Numbered from the stretch's first letter, positions 1 to 12,349 are shown. The stretch: 64,000 nt of DNA from Macquaria australasica (GCA_005408345.1 SEMN01000151.1:1-64000); one strand, 5' to 3'. A program made the numbers and translations. Notes: generated by a model from the sequence alone, not told the origin.

Positions 1-1443
1 TGACGCAATTTCTGATGTTAACTCAGACCGACGAGAGTTATTGTACTTGGCCCAGAACACCTTAGAAACACATTATCTAAAGATATAGTTTCTCTAGATG
101 GCATTGCCCTGGCCTCCAGCGAAACCGTAAGGAATCTTGGAGTTATCTTTGATCAGGATATGTCCTTTAACTCCCAAATAAAACAAACTTCAAGAACTGC
201 CTTTTTTCATTTACGTAACATTGCAAAAATCAGAAACATCCTATCTCAAAAAGATGCAGAAAAACTAGTCCATGCATTTGTTACGTCTAGGCTGGACTAT
301 TGCAACTCTCTATTATCAGGCTGCCCCAATAAATCCCTTAAGACTCTCCAGCTGATTCAGAATGCTGCGGCACGTTTACTGACAAGAACCAGAAAAAGAG
401 AACATATTTCTCCAATATTGGCTTCTCTACACTGGCTCCCTGTAAAATCCAGAATAGAATTTAAAATCCTTCTCTTCACCTTCAAAGCCCTAAATGGTCA
501 GGCACCATCATATCTTAAAGAGCTCATAGTACCCTATTACCCCACTAGAGCACTGCGCTCCCAGAATGCAGGGTTCCTTGTGGTTCCTAGAGTCTCTAAA
601 GTAGAATGGGAGCCAGAGCCTTCAGCTATCAAGCTCCTCTCCTGTGGAACCAGATCCCAGTTTGTGTACGGGAGGCGGACAACCTCCTCACATTTAAGAG
701 TAGGCTTAAGACTTTCCTCTTTGATAAAGCTTATAGTAGGGCTGACTCAGGTGACCCCTGAGCCACCCCTTAGTTATGCTGCTATAGGCCTAGACTGCCG
801 GGGACTTCCTATGATGCACTGAGCTCCTTTCTCCTCCTCTTCCTCTCCATCTGTACGCCCTCATATCCCATCAATGCTTGTTATTAATTCAACTTCTTCC
901 CGTAGTTGTGTGCTTTCTCTCCTCTCTCTCCCTCCCCTTCTGTTGCTTTCTGCAGGTGTTTCTGCCTCTGGAGCTGTGGAGTCTGGGTCTGTGGTTGCTG
1001 CTGCCTGCTGCCCCCGTGCTCCTGCTCTGCACCCACTGATGCTATTGCTGTTGTTGCTGTTATTGGTATTGCTATTATGGTGTTGCTCTTGGTGTTGTTT
1101 CTGTTGGTGTTAACATCAATGCCATTACCATATCTATGCTGTATTGAGCTGCTGTATGTTCTCTTTCCTCCTGCTCTCTCTCTCCCGCTCCCCCCTTCCC
1201 CTTCAACCCAACCGGTCGAGGCAGATGACCGCCCACCTTGAGCCTGGTTCTGCTCGAGGTTTCTACCTGTTAAAAGGGAGTTTTTCCTTGCCACTGTCGC
1301 ATAGTGCTTGCTCATGGTGGAACTGTTGGGTCTCTGTAAATATAAAGAGTCGGTCTAGACCTGCTCTATTCGAAAAAGTGCCCTGAGATAACTTTGTTAT
1401 GATATGGCGCTATATAAATAAAACTGAATTGAATTGAATTGAA
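1..1443 (+). mobile_element. 3' end of an L2-type non-LTR retrotransposon (LINE), degenerate
   Basis: The first 600 bases encode the C-terminal part of a LINE reverse transcriptase, including the blocks SRLDYCNSLLSGCPNKSL, IQNAAARLLTRTRKREHISP and LASLHWLPVKSRIEFKILL. These are typical of the L2/CR1 group that is abundant in fish. After about base 600 the frame drifts away from the family and a stop follows at 820-822, so the copy is dead. A C/T-rich 3' untranslated part follows. The copy ends in a segment typical of fish L2 tails (1,370-1,443: 'gcgctatataaataaaactgaattgaattgaattgaa'-like, here a TGAAT repeat), which marks the true 3' terminus. The 5' part lies outside the window. Assignment to L2 rather than a neighbouring clade is from memory of the family. 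Confidence 0.85.
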
Positions 1444-1516
1444 CAGGACTTAATTTCTCGGTCCATTCTCACTCTGATCTTCTCTGAGGTTACAGTTAGC
1501 TGGAGTACACACACAC

Positions 1517-1517
1517 T

Positions 1518-1577
<60 letters not shown>
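1517..1577. repeat. (CA)n microsatellite
   Basis: A run of CA dinucleotides follows a short CGCGCACA lead-in. Two more dinucleotide tracts lie close by: (GT)n at 1,651-1,670 and (CA)n at about 1,770-1,818. No gene signals lie around them. Confidence 0.95.
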
Positions 1578-1580
<3 letters not shown>

Positions 1581-1767
1581 GTGGAATGTGTTGATTCCTG
1601 TCAGATGTTTTTCCCGGGAATTACTGGCTTCCAAAGAATGTGAATACTGTGTGTGTGTGTGTGTGTGTGTTATTTGATAAGCTTACATTTTTCCTCACCG
1701 GTGTCATTGCTGAGATTCTGGGACACGACGAGAGCAGTAACCACAGAGACACAACAGAGACAAAACA

Positions 1768-1769
<2 letters not shown>

Positions 1770-1818
<49 letters not shown>
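1770..1818. repeat. (CA)n microsatellite
   Basis: An almost pure CA tract of about 48 bases. The flanks (1,820-2,130) show no recognisable gene or repeat family. Confidence 0.95.
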
Positions 1819-1823
<5 letters not shown>

Positions 1824-2139
1824 GATTTGGGCTCAGCCTCTAATTTCTACGTTTTCCACCCTCCTCTTTGTCCTCGTCTGCTCTGCTGACTCATCGTGGA
1901 CAGTAAAAGCACCGAAACATGACCGAATAAAAGAAGCAGAGTTTTCATTTTTCCTCTTCCTTCAGGTGACTCAGGTCGCAGGAACGTCTTCCTGCCTTTC
2001 ACCAAACCGGTTCATCGTCAGGGAAACGTGATTCCCAACCGTTTTTAACCCGTTTAATCCCTTAAAGTAGAAGTGTGATGATATTTTATATTTCTCTTCT
2101 TCTCATTAAATCCCATAAAAAAGACTCAGAGCAGCAGTG

Positions 2140-2440
2140 AGTGTGTCTGCTAACAGGTTCTGTGGGAGTATCACAGCCTGATAAAAACTATTAAACTCAT
2201 CAGTGAGCCTCACTGTTGTTCCTTCATCACCATCAACACACACACCGTCCTGCTGCCACAAATACTCACTAGAGCACCACATGTGGATTCATCCGCCGCT
2301 GAAAATAGTCCCCAACAAATGTTTGATAAAAACTACAGTGAGCAGCTGTTTTAGGAATTTACTCTATTACTCTATATGTGTGAGGTGTTTTTTGAAGATT
2401 CATGTCTTCAGTAGGAACCAATGGGCTTAGAGCTGAGAGC
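2140..2440 (-). repeat. Dispersed repeat family, copy 1 (inverted relative to copy at 7,480)
   Basis: This stretch is a diverged reverse complement of 7,480-7,800. Shared blocks include the CATCGAGGAACAACAGTGAGGCTCACTGATG-type segment, the pair 'ttcagcggtggatgaatcc' / 'ggattcatccgccgctgaa', and 'ggttcctactgaag' / 'cttcagtaggaacc'. A shorter third copy lies at 32,015-32,110. No long open frame is shared by the copies. It is probably a non-autonomous mobile element whose class I cannot name. Confidence 0.7.
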
Positions 2441-3960
2441 CGCAGACAGGAAGTCAGACAGGACTGAGACACAGACTGACATGTTGTTGGTTTGAGTCTG
2501 AAAATTAGGTTTAAAGGTACTGTATGTAACTTTTCATAACGTTTTACATGTATTAATCACTTTATATTGCCTGTGTGTGAATGAACTGTAATGTAACTTA
2601 TAAAATGAGACCCAGACTCTGTCCTCTTCAGTGACAGAACCAGGTCCCTCTGCCTCTCCCCCTACCATGGCCTCTGCCCCGTCCCCTGCCCTGCTCTCCC
2701 CCTGCACCTCTGCCTCTCCCCCTCCCCCCTCCAGCCTCACTGTCACTGCTTTCTTCCAACATAACCCTCAGAACCTGGATCCTGAAATGAAAAGAAATGA
2801 ACATGTAGTTTTATTGTGATGCTTCCACATTTGAGGACGCTGGTTGACAGTAACGGTGAAATACTCAATAGTAAGCTGTAACGATAAAGCAAGGTGAACT
2901 ACAGTGATGCGTGAACTGATGAAAACATAGGATATGTTGCCAAAAATATGCCCATAATATGAAAAAGTATAAAGTAATCTTTATAATGAAACAAATAACG
3001 AAGCAAAGCGTAAACACATATAAACATGATAAGGAGGGTTTTTACACACTTTATGCAAAATGTTCTCGCTCAGTGTTTAATGTCCTTCACCTTCAGCATA
3101 TTTAAGGTTTGAATGGTTAAAACCTCAAATAAATGCAAGTGCACATTCCTGGTAGATGACTTTGTGATGTGCAGTGTACAAATAAACAGTTATCAATCAT
3201 CAACCACAGATTATTGCTGCCATGATAACTTTACAGAGCTGTAAAATAGGGATGGGGATGAGTAATAGATCAATAGATTCATCGATTACTAATCAGACAT
3301 GTACCTGATCTGTCTTTCTTTTCCTATTTGATCTTTTTTTGTAAGCACATGGGAACTATATAAAAAACTGTTATTTACAAAATGCAAACAGTGTCTCCTT
3401 CACAGAGTGTTGCATTATGGGATGTGTTCTTGCCTTATTGTTGCCAGGCTAGAGAGTTTCTTCAAGTCCGTTTAGTAAACACATACAGAAGAAATGGCAG
3501 TAAAACAATGAATACACATTTTTCTGAGACGTCCAAAAATGACTCTCTTATTTGAATTTGAGTCATTAAAATGAAAAACTTCTGTCCAACTCTTTCATAT
3601 TGTGCCTGTAGTGAACACTGCAGCCTGTAGGGGGCGCTGGCAGAGACTTTAGGCTGATAACCATGTCTGCAGAGAGAGAAGGTAAATGTTTTTATCTTAT
3701 CATGACGCGGACGTTTGAATACAATCATATCTTTATAATGAGTGTGTGGAGATTAGATGTCCAAGCTGCTATAAACTGTGTGTGTGTTCCTGTGGATTCC
3801 AGGAATAAGACTCCCTGGGAAACCTGTGTTTCAGGTGTGTCTCACCTGAGATCAAAGAGAGAGGAAGCTGGGGGGCGGGACTTTTCTTTTTTATCAAACA
3901 TCTGTTGTAACGGTGCCACAGCTCGCCTCCGTCCTGCTGATCAAACTGCTGATAAATAAA
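2441..3960. other. Gene-poor spacer
   Basis: No coding region is supported. A proline/serine-rich open stretch at 2,630-2,760 is C/T-rich low-complexity sequence with no family match. A CTCF-like motif, cctgtagggggcgctgg, sits at about 3,624-3,640. Otherwise the stretch is A/T-rich and unremarkable. Confidence 0.5.
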
Positions 3961-3969
3961 TAAATACTT

Positions 3970-4780
3970 CTACTCAGTGATGGAGACGGTGATCTCTCTC
4001 CAACCTTAACCAAGAGCTGCCTACGGAGGCCCTGAGAGCTCAACACAGGCAGTATTTCTTTGGCGTCATTGGCCAAAAATGCCATTATACCCATCCAGCA
4101 TATTGTGATTCAAGTGGTCTGAGAGAAAACTTCTACTCTGTTTTCAGGCTGTAGAAAATCTAGCCCGTGACGGGAGACTTTGGCCAATCACAGGTCATTT
4201 CAGAGAGATGGTGCGTTCCAATTGGCTGTTCAACAAATGCAGATGTGTGTGCACGTCCCTTCAGATGGTGAAAGAATGATTCAATGGTGGAAAATCCTGA
4301 AACTTGTGATAAATGTCCAACACCTCCTTCGCCTACAGCGGTGTATAGAACAAAACAACACGTCCCGGCTCCACACGGAGCTTCAGGCTCAGTATGTTGA
4401 TGTCATGGCGCTCATAACGACGAGTGGCAAAGAGGCATGATGACAAACAGTGGGGAGTAACTGTTGACGGGGGACAGTGGTGTGTGTGGTGTACCAGCCT
4501 CTCTTCCCGCTGCTGGACGGCGTTGCAGCTGCCTCTGAAGCCTGGGGCGCTCTGCTCTGCGGCCGCGAAGCGCTGGAGGGCCGTCTTTGAGAAAACAAGT
4601 CACGGCGGGAGGGACCGCGGTCTCTGTGAGGCTCAGGCCGTGGAGAGCGAGCCCTACGAGGGACACGGTTTCACTGGGGAACCGACTCCTTCTGCTGCCG
4701 GTTTGGTGGGAGGGGCTTAGCGGAGTGATACGAGGCAGCAGAGAGAGAGGAGGAAGGTTTTGCCTCCCCCAGGTTTAAGA
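3970..4780. repeat. Probable dispersed repeat containing CCAATCACAGG / CCAATTGGCT blocks
   Basis: The block from 4,010 to 4,440 (with 'gcctacggaggccctgagag', then 'gacgggagactttggccaat') resembles a repeat I associate with teleost genomes. The short overlapping open frames on both strands have no recognisable domains and look like chance frames. The following 4,440-4,780 is GC-richer, with no support for a gene. Confidence 0.35.
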
Positions 4781-5401
4781 AAACGTCTTCACCAACTTGA
4801 CAACATGTGCAGCATTCAGAAAAAACACTGCAAAGTGAAAAAACAACATGTAGCACAGATGACAATGGAAACTGTTTCCAGGGGACGGCTGGGACACGTT
4901 TGTTGTCCCAGCAAAAAAAAACATTTTAGCTCATTTTTCAGCAGCACTTACAGCTACTTCAATAACTTCATGAGTCACAAACCACGGCAACAACAAGCGT
5001 GACCCAGCAGCGTGCATCGTCAGAGGATTTCACCTGTAAGATCTTAACATATTAAATATTTCATCATGAAATGTAAAAACTGTGTTTACTCTCTGTGATC
5101 AGTGTACGGTGGCCTGTAGGGACAAACCTGCGAGATGTTTCACTTCACTGACTCCAATCAGGTCAAACATTAGTCTCCCTCCTTCACCTGCGGCAGTTAA
5201 AAACAAACCTGTGTGTGGTTTTTATTATCAGACACACAGATAATAAAACACTCACACAGCTGGATCCACCTACTTCCTGTCATCTGCTCCAACCTCTGTT
5301 CATAAACTAGCACACAACTGTCAATACTTTTAATTCACAATACATAACCTCATTCTCTGCATCTCCTCCTCGCTCTTTATTTTAGAACATTTCTGTTATC
5401 A

Positions 5402-5437
5402 GTGTGTGTGTGTGTGTGTGTGTGTGTGGGGGGGGGG
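5402..5437. repeat. (GT)n microsatellite followed by a G run
   Basis: About 26 bases of GT are followed by about ten consecutive G. It abuts the element that starts at 5,440. Confidence 0.9.
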
Positions 5438-5439
5438 GG

Positions 5440-5831
5440 TACTCTGATCTTAATACCACAGAGTAAAAATACTCTCTTACAAGTACAAGTCCTGCATTCA
5501 AAAAACTTACTAAAGTATAACAATCAAAATATACTATACTCATCATGCAGAATGGCCAAGAATATATGTGATAGTATTGATTATAATGATTGATGCTTTA
5601 TATTCTGCTGAGAATATAGCCTCCAATGGGATCAATAAAGTTTTATCTTAATTTAACTTATTATATTACATCATCATGTATTTGTTGATTATATTTTGTA
5701 TCTTAATCTGAAAAGTAACTGAAGGTATCAAACAAATGTAGTGGAGTAAAAAGTACAAAGTTGCAGAAAGTAAAGTACAAGTACTTCGGAATTATACTTG
5801 AGAAAAAGTACTTAGTTACTTTCCACCACTG
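5440..5831. mobile_element. MITE-like element of the 'GTACTT / CCACCACTG' family
   Basis: The right end reads 'cttagttactttccaccactg' and the interior is full of AAGTACAAGTACTT-like sequence, a pattern typical of a very common non-autonomous DNA element in fish. A related fragment lies at 25,236-25,370 (GTACTTGTACTTGAGTAC, then TCTACTCCACTACA). It has no coding capacity. Confidence 0.65.
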
Positions 5832-5924
5832 TTTGTCTGTATGTGATACTTTTTTCTTCCTTTTTACCTTTAAAAACAAATCCATCCAGTAGCTGTAGTA
5901 GCAGTAGTAACCACAAATGTCAAC

Positions 5925-6125
5925 CTCATGGTGGCGCTAGAGAGAAAGTCAGGAGATCACCAAAGTCATTAGGACTCATCCTCTGGGAACCACGAATGTC
6001 TGAACAGAATCTGATGCCAATCCATCCAGTCGTTGTTGAGATATTTCAGTCTGAACAAAGTGACAGTCGCAGCTTTTCTGGAGACTTGATGCACGTCGAC
6101 GGTGAAGAAATAGGACAGTGATGTA
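5925..6125 (+). repeat. Dispersed repeat ('TGGCGCTAGAG ... ATATTTCAGTCTG')
   Basis: The order of blocks is TGGTGGCGCTAGAGAGAAAG, then GGATCACCAAAGTCATTAGG, then CATCCAGTCGTTGTTGAGAT, then TTCAGTCTGAACAAAGTG. This is a recognisable teleost dispersed repeat. A reverse-complement copy is present at about 41,575-41,800, partly duplicated. Confidence 0.6.
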
Positions 6126-6234
6126 TCCTGATTTCACGAGACTGTCCTCCCCAAAAATACGGCCGTACAGGTTGTCTGTGCAGCAGCTTATTACATCCCA
6201 TATTTACATTTATTGTTAGGCAGCGAACTATAAA

Positions 6235-6540
6235 GAGCGCCAAAGTCCGCTTTGGGGTGGATGAATGGGTCGAACAACACAGAACTTTCACCCAGGAGAC
6301 CGCTGTACGTGTCCAAAGACTTACTTAGCCCACATAACTTAATACGTAAGTCAAGTTACGTAACGAATGTAGTTATTTTTCCTAAACCTCACCAAACTGC
6401 GATCGCTTCACAACGTTACCATGTGTTTATTATTGTTACCATGACGACGAAGGTCCGGTTCGCCTGTATATGTAGTTTTGGGAGTAACTGGCAAACGACC
6501 TGTTCTGTCGTTTAGGTTGCAGGACCTGTTGGATTTTGTG
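6235..6540. repeat. Probable dispersed repeat ('AAAGAGCGCCAAAGTC ... TTTTTCCTAAACCT')
   Basis: The block with GCGCCAAAGTCCGCTTTGG, then TCACCCAGGAGACCGC, then TTATTTTTCCTAAACCT matches a repeat common in fish genomes. No gene is supported here or in the following 6,540-6,990. Confidence 0.4.
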
Positions 6541-6991
6541 CTGCTGCTGTGCCCTTTAATCTCATAACAGCCTTTCCAGTCACATATTGTTCTGGAAGCT
6601 ACATGCAGCTTGTTAAAATAGTTTGTCATATCAGAAGCTGTTCAGAGAAAACCTGCAGAACTGATAGAGTTTGATTTTTCACATGTTGCTATTGAGACTA
6701 AATGAAGGACTGACTCTCTGTCTGAGGAGGAACCACAGTGAGTTTGAATCGAGCATCAAAGTTCATCTGTGACCTTGGAAACAGCAGTTTCTTAACTCAA
6801 TGGTCCACTTACTGGCTTTTTCAGAAGCTTTCAATCACATCTTAGTCTCAGTCGATGGAGGTCGGGGGTTGTTCTTCCAAACCAAACTGTGGAAACCGTT
6901 TCTTTATGGACCCAGAAACATACTTTTGGCCATATAGAGTATTTTTAGTGGCTGTAAACTTTATCTATTTTTCTCCTTAGATAGTAAAATT

Positions 6992-7026
6992 ACACACACA
7001 CACACACACGCACACACACACACACA
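6992..7026. repeat. (CA)n microsatellite
   Basis: A CA tract of about 34 bases with one CG interruption. Confidence 0.9.
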
Positions 7027-7479
7027 CGTTGCCCATATAAGGAGTTTCCTTCCTCCTGGTCAGAGGGATTGATGCCAGCAGGAAGCAGGAAGCCGCTCCT
7101 CTGTTTGACTGATAACGCCGCTTGGCATCGTGGGTAAACAGAGAACACTACAGAGCCTTATCAGCGGGCAGTTTGAGCTGTCAGGTGTGGAGTTTTACTT
7201 TTAGTTTTGGTGGTTAACCAGACAGCAGCTGTCTGATTAGATTACACAAAAACTAACACGGCTGTTTTCTTCTCATGTAAACCTCCTGAACATTTCCTGC
7301 AGACTTCAGTCCGTCCGCAGCTCCTCCTGCTGAATACATTTATATTCTACTCATCAGTGTTAGCAGGAAACATAATCTCTGTCTGGATGATGTTTACTGG
7401 CAGCGTTTTGTTCAAATCCAGAAAGAAACATCCTTCTGCACAGAAGTGGGTGGAGGAGGTGGGGGTGGATGGTTGTGCA

Positions 7480-7810
7480 GACAAACTCAAGCTCATTGGT
7501 TCCTACTGAAGACGTAAATCTGTAAAAACACCTCACAAATCTAGAGTTATGTAGTAATTTCCTCAAACAGCTGCTCACTGTAGTGTTTATCAAACAAACA
7601 GGAGGAAATAGTGCATTTGTTTGGAACTATTTTCAGCGGTGGATGAATCCATATTTGGTGCTCTAGTGAGTGTTTGGGGCAGCAGGACGGTGTGTGTGTT
7701 GATGTGATGAAGGAACAACAGTGAGGCTCACTGATGTGTTTTTAATAGTTTTTGGAGCAACAATGGAGCTCTATGGCTCAGAGGAAGAAGAGATATCAGG
7801 CTGTGATACA
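7480..7810 (+). repeat. Dispersed repeat family, copy 2
   Basis: This is the reverse-complement partner of 2,140-2,440 and shares its right end (GGCTCACTGATGTG, AGCTCTATGGC, ATATCAGGCT) with 32,015-32,110. It leads directly into sequence with its own imperfect inverted repeat (7,926-7,970 against 8,071-8,135, sharing GGCCCAAAACATTTCCA), so the element may extend to about 8,140. Confidence 0.65.
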
Positions 7811-8067
7811 GAATATAAATATATATCACCAGACTTCTACATTCAGTTCGGTCGGTGTGTGAGAATATTTTTACCAGCAGGAATGGAGAGTGCTCCAGGG
7901 TCACAGATGTGTGTTACATTGTTGTTACCGACAAGGGCCCAAAACATTTCCACCAGGAGAAACACGCTGCAGCTTCAGAAACGCTGCAAAGTCAGAAACA
8001 CACAAACCCCGAAAACTGTCAACACAACGGAAGTTCTCCAGGCCTCCAGGGGGAGCTCTGAGTGGAA

Positions 8068-8353
8068 CAGCTTTTGACTTTTCTCCTGATGGAAATGTTT
8101 TGGGCCGCTGTAGCGTGTTTGTCCTTGTCGGCCACCGTATGTTTTTCCTTATTCTTTATTACTTTAATTTTAAAACAGTGGCTCTTTTCTGTGATTGGAA
8201 TGTAGCCGTCAGTGTTAAATGTAAAACTACATTGTAATGCAGCACACCGAGGCCAAAGTGTTTGCGTGAATCATGGCCTCAGTTCAAAGTTAAAGTCTAC
8301 GGACGTGAAGAATAAACTCTGTCACCTTGCAGACAAACGGCTGCAGGAAACAG
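8068..8353 (+). repeat. 286-bp segment, source arm of a perfect inverted duplication
   Basis: This segment recurs as an apparently exact reverse complement at 9,194-9,479. Both arms are 286 bases. The match stops abruptly on both sides: it begins AGCTTTTGACTT near 8,069 and ends GCAGGAAACAG at 8,353. It starts inside the weak inverted-repeat region next to copy 2 of the dispersed family. No gene is supported in it. Confidence 0.9.
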
Positions 8354-9082
8354 TTTGCTGTCAGCTGTCTCACCTGAGCTGTGAGAAGAGTAAAGTGAGT
8401 GGATGTCAGAAACCACAGCAGATGAAGCTTCTGTAGTTCTTAGAAAAACACGCGGTGGTGCGTTTGAAGCTCAGGAAATGCTGCAGTATTTTTAGCTGCT
8501 GTCTGATGTACCTTCACAAAAAAATCTTATACGCAGCTTTCGCTTTCTTTCTCTTCACCTCTCTGCTGTCATGAGTGGAAAAACCATCTTCAGTGATGGA
8601 GAACAGTGAGACAGAAACTACATCAAGACAAGTTTACCTTTAAACAAGGTCAAACAAAGTGCTTTACATACAAAACTAAGAACTAAAAACATAAAACTAT
8701 AATCACAGTAGCCGTGTTTACCTGTGGCCTTTTATTCCACTCATCAGGAAACTTCACTTGAGTCTAAAGTCTGTCAAAGTGGTGCATTCATGTACAATCT
8801 TTAAGTTTGGGAATAAAATAGCTTCCCTGAAGACTTCGAGTGTCATGTGACATGTTGGAGCTTTACAGAGAGCTGAAGTCCAGACTTCACTTCCTGTCTA
8901 GCTTCTTTAACGCAACACAATCTCTCAGAGTTTCCTTCAAATCAAGCGTGTTCCTGGAGTTCACTTTGTACGTTCTGACAAATCAGTTCAAAAACTGTTT
9001 TGAACAAAAAAAAAAAAAAAACTATAGCTCCCATGAAAAATCTACAAGCGTGGCTACTTACATAATCGTTGCAACTTCGTGC
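8354..9082. other. Spacer between the inverted arm and the minisatellite
   Basis: The stretch is A/T-rich. A run of about 18 A lies near 9,007. Nothing recognisable as a gene or repeat family was seen. Confidence 0.5.
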
Positions 9083-10664
9083 AGACGCTCGACAGTCCCG
9101 CTGTTATTACAGACACTGAACTAACCACAGATATTCCACTGTCCCGCTGTTATTACAGACACTGAACTAACCAGACACTCGACTGTCCCAAGTCTGTTTC
9201 CTGCAGCCGTTTGTCTGCAAGGTGACAGAGTTTATTCTTCACGTCCGTAGACTTTAACTTTGAACTGAGGCCATGATTCACGCAAACACTTTGGCCTCGG
9301 TGTGCTGCATTACAATGTAGTTTTACATTTAACACTGACGGCTACATTCCAATCACAGAAAAGAGCCACTGTTTTAAAATTAAAGTAATAAAGAATAAGG
9401 AAAAACATACGGTGGCCGACAAGGACAAACACGCTACAGCGGCCCAAAACATTTCCATCAGGAGAAAAGTCAAAAGCTGAACTAACCAGACACTCCACTG
9501 TCCTGCTTTTATAACAGACACTGAACTAACCAGACACTCGACTGTCCCGCTGTTATTACAGACACTGAACTAACCACACTGGACTGTCCCGCTGTTATAA
9601 CAGACACTGAACTAACCACACTGGACTGTCCCGCTGTTATTACAGACACTGAACTAACCACACTCGACTGTCCCGCTGTTATTACAGACACTGAACTAAC
9701 CAGACACTCGACTGTCCCGCTGTTATAACAGACACTGAACTAACCAGACACTCGACTGTCCTGCTGTTATAACAGACACTGAACTAACCACACTGGACTG
9801 TCCCGCTGTTATAACAGACACTGAACTAACCACACTGGACTGTCCTGCTGTTATAACAGACACTGAACTAACCACACTCGACTGTCCCGCTGTTATTACA
9901 GACACTGAACTAACCACACTGGACTGTCCCGCTGTTATAACAGACACTGAACTAACCACACTGGACTGTCCTGCTGTTATAACAGACACTGAACTACCCA
10001 CACTCGACTGTCCTGCTGTTATAACAGACACTGAACTACCCACACTGGACCGTCCTGCTGTTATAACAGACACTGAACTAACCAGACACTGGACTGTCCT
10101 GCTGTTATAACAGACACTGAACTACCCACACTGGACTGTCCCGCTGTTATAACAGACACTGAACTAACCAGACACTCGACTGTCCTGCTGTTATAACAGA
10201 CACTGAACGAACCACACTCGACTGTCCTGCTGTTATAACAGACACTGAACTACCCACACTCGACTGTCCCGCTGTTATAACAGACACTGAACTAACCACA
10301 CTCGACTGTCCCGCTGTTATAACAGACACTGAACTACCCACACTCGACTGTCCCGCTGTTATAACAGACACTGAACTAACCAGACACTGGACTGTCCTGC
10401 TGTTATAACAGACACTGAACTAACCAGACACTCGACTGTCCTGCTGTTATAACAGACACTGAACTAACCACACTCGACTGTCCTGCTGTTATAACAGACA
10501 CTGAACTAACCACACTCGACTGTCCTGCTGTTATAACAGACACTGAACTACCCACACTCGACTGTCCCGCTGTTATAACAGACACTGAACTAACCAGACA
10601 CTGGACTGTCCTGCTGTTATAACAGACACTGAACTACCCACACTGGACCGTCCTGCTGTTTGTT
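9083..10664. repeat. 42/44-bp minisatellite, about 30 units
   Basis: The tandem unit contains GACTGTCC[CT]GCTGTTATAACAG and then ACACTGAACTAACCACACTC. Units are 42 bp (ending in CCACACTC/G) or 44 bp (CCAGACACTC/G). The core CTGTTATAACAG is a 12-bp palindrome; a variant GTTATTACAG recurs mostly in the first units. The array is interrupted by non-repeat DNA at 9,194-9,479. Because 42 is divisible by three, a long open frame with a 14-residue repeat (VITAGQSS...) runs on the minus strand, but it is not a gene. Confidence 0.95.
9194..9479 (-). repeat. 286-bp inverted copy inserted inside the minisatellite
   Basis: This is the reverse complement of 8,068-8,353 with no differences that I could see. 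Both its edges are directly joined to minisatellite units (ACTGTCCCAAGT before it, GAACTAACCAGACACTC after it). It carries none of the sequence flanking the source copy. Confidence 0.9.
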
Positions 10665-12340
10665 ATATTTGTATTTTTCTTAACGCTCCTGACCAGGTGT
10701 TTTACTGCCAGTTTCTACCTGAGTACTTCAGGGAACATGTTCAGGTTTCTGACAGCAGGATGTGACGTTTACGTGCACAAACACACATCTAGTGTGTCAA
10801 CATGCTCATTTGAAGCTGTTTTGCTTCCAGAACTTCCAGAAGAAGAGATGTTTGAAGTCCACAGTCCTCAGTACAGAGACAGACGATACCAAACGAGCAG
10901 CGTGGAGGCGTCAGAGCACTGATTCAGGTCGGGTGGTGTTGTGGAAAGTTGGTGCTCTGACGGGCTGATGGAGCGTGGAGACCTAATGACTCACACTTTA
11001 CTCACACATGCTGATTTCTGCTTCTCCTGACACATTTATATACTTTCCAAATTTAACAGCCAGACTTTTTTCCTCTTGATTGTTGAAAGGGAGGGAACCC
11101 CCCCCCACTGACAGTAATCCTCCATCTGTCGTCTTTGTGATCAGGGTTCTCTTGTGTTGGTTTTTATTTAGTTTTGTATTTCCTTATTTTTACTTCGGCA
11201 TGTTGTGTACAGAATTAGGTGTACATGTGTATATTGGAAATTCTCAAAATGTTGGTGCAGCTTTAATTTACCTGAAATTATGACAGAATCAGGACTTTAT
11301 TTGAGACGTTTTATATTTGGTCTTATGTTTAGTTAGAAACTGTTGAAACTGTTGATGTTCTGTTGCTGCTGTTAATTCCACCATTTCTTTCACATTAAAA
11401 GCCTTCCAGTGATTCAGGAGGAGTGATTTTATTTATAGGAAATCTTTAGTTTTATTAACAGCAGGTTAACATCAGTTTAAAGCAGGGTAAAGCACATGCT
11501 GTCCCAGCTCCATACAGTAGGTTTCTGTAGTGTGATTTCTACCAACAGGTTTAATATTTATTTTTGTTCTCCTACTGCAGCTTCTTCGCCACGACCTGCA
11601 GTTTATTTAGAGGTTTTTGCCCCTTTATTTATTTGTGCTTTGCACTGTGACACAACATGAACATCTCACTCACAAATCAGACTTCTGTTTTTACCTTCAG
11701 TCACATTTCACGGCCCACACCAGCGAAGGAAGACTGGCTCAGTTTGCGGACCTGTTCCTCTACTCTGCATTTTCTAAAGGACGTTGTATTTGAGACCATC
11801 ACGTGTTTTCCAACATGCAGCCTCTCGCTGGCTCCAAACCACCACAACAACAGAAAATCTGTTACGTCTGTGGAAAGTGAACGCGGTGCTGTTCCTGCGG
11901 TCGGCAGCTTGTTCTGATGGTGGTCTGACAGAAACGTTTCACTTTCCGCTCAGCGTGGGGAGGAACATATGCTCGGGAAACCCTGCAGCAGCAGACGCAC
12001 CGAGCGGGGGCAGGGTGGAGGGCGGGTGGTGTTACGGGGGATACCATCATGGTGTCCCATGGGGGCTCAGCAGGATGGGTGGGGGGAGTACAGGGCTGTA
12101 ACCTCACTGCTATTATTCTGGATGTTTTTGACAAAGTTGAATTTGACTGCATGCACAGAGGCAGCAGTAACAACCTCCCACAACATTTCTCTGGTTAAGT
12201 TTCAGCTGGAGACCCACAGCTGCTGTTTAACAGCTTTTAAGACCTTCATGATCTTTAATTGATGACTAAAATCATTTCCCTGCACACCCACACAGGGCTT
12301 TTTCAGTTATTCCGATTAGATCTCTGTTGTGGTTGAAGTT
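10665..12340. other. Spacer without a recognised gene
   Basis: Small open frames occur on both strands but none shows a domain, splice structure or codon pattern that supports a gene. A C homopolymer lies at about 11,100, and GC-rich sequence at 11,960-12,100 gives overlapping frames on both strands. An A/T-rich stretch follows. Confidence 0.5.
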
Positions 12341-12349
12341 GGGCAAAGC

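Noticed and set aside
9723..10585. Minus-strand protein with a 14-residue repeat (VITAGQSS...)
   Set aside because: The frame stays open only because the 42-bp satellite unit is divisible by three and has no stop. It has no splice context, and 44-bp units break it repeatedly.
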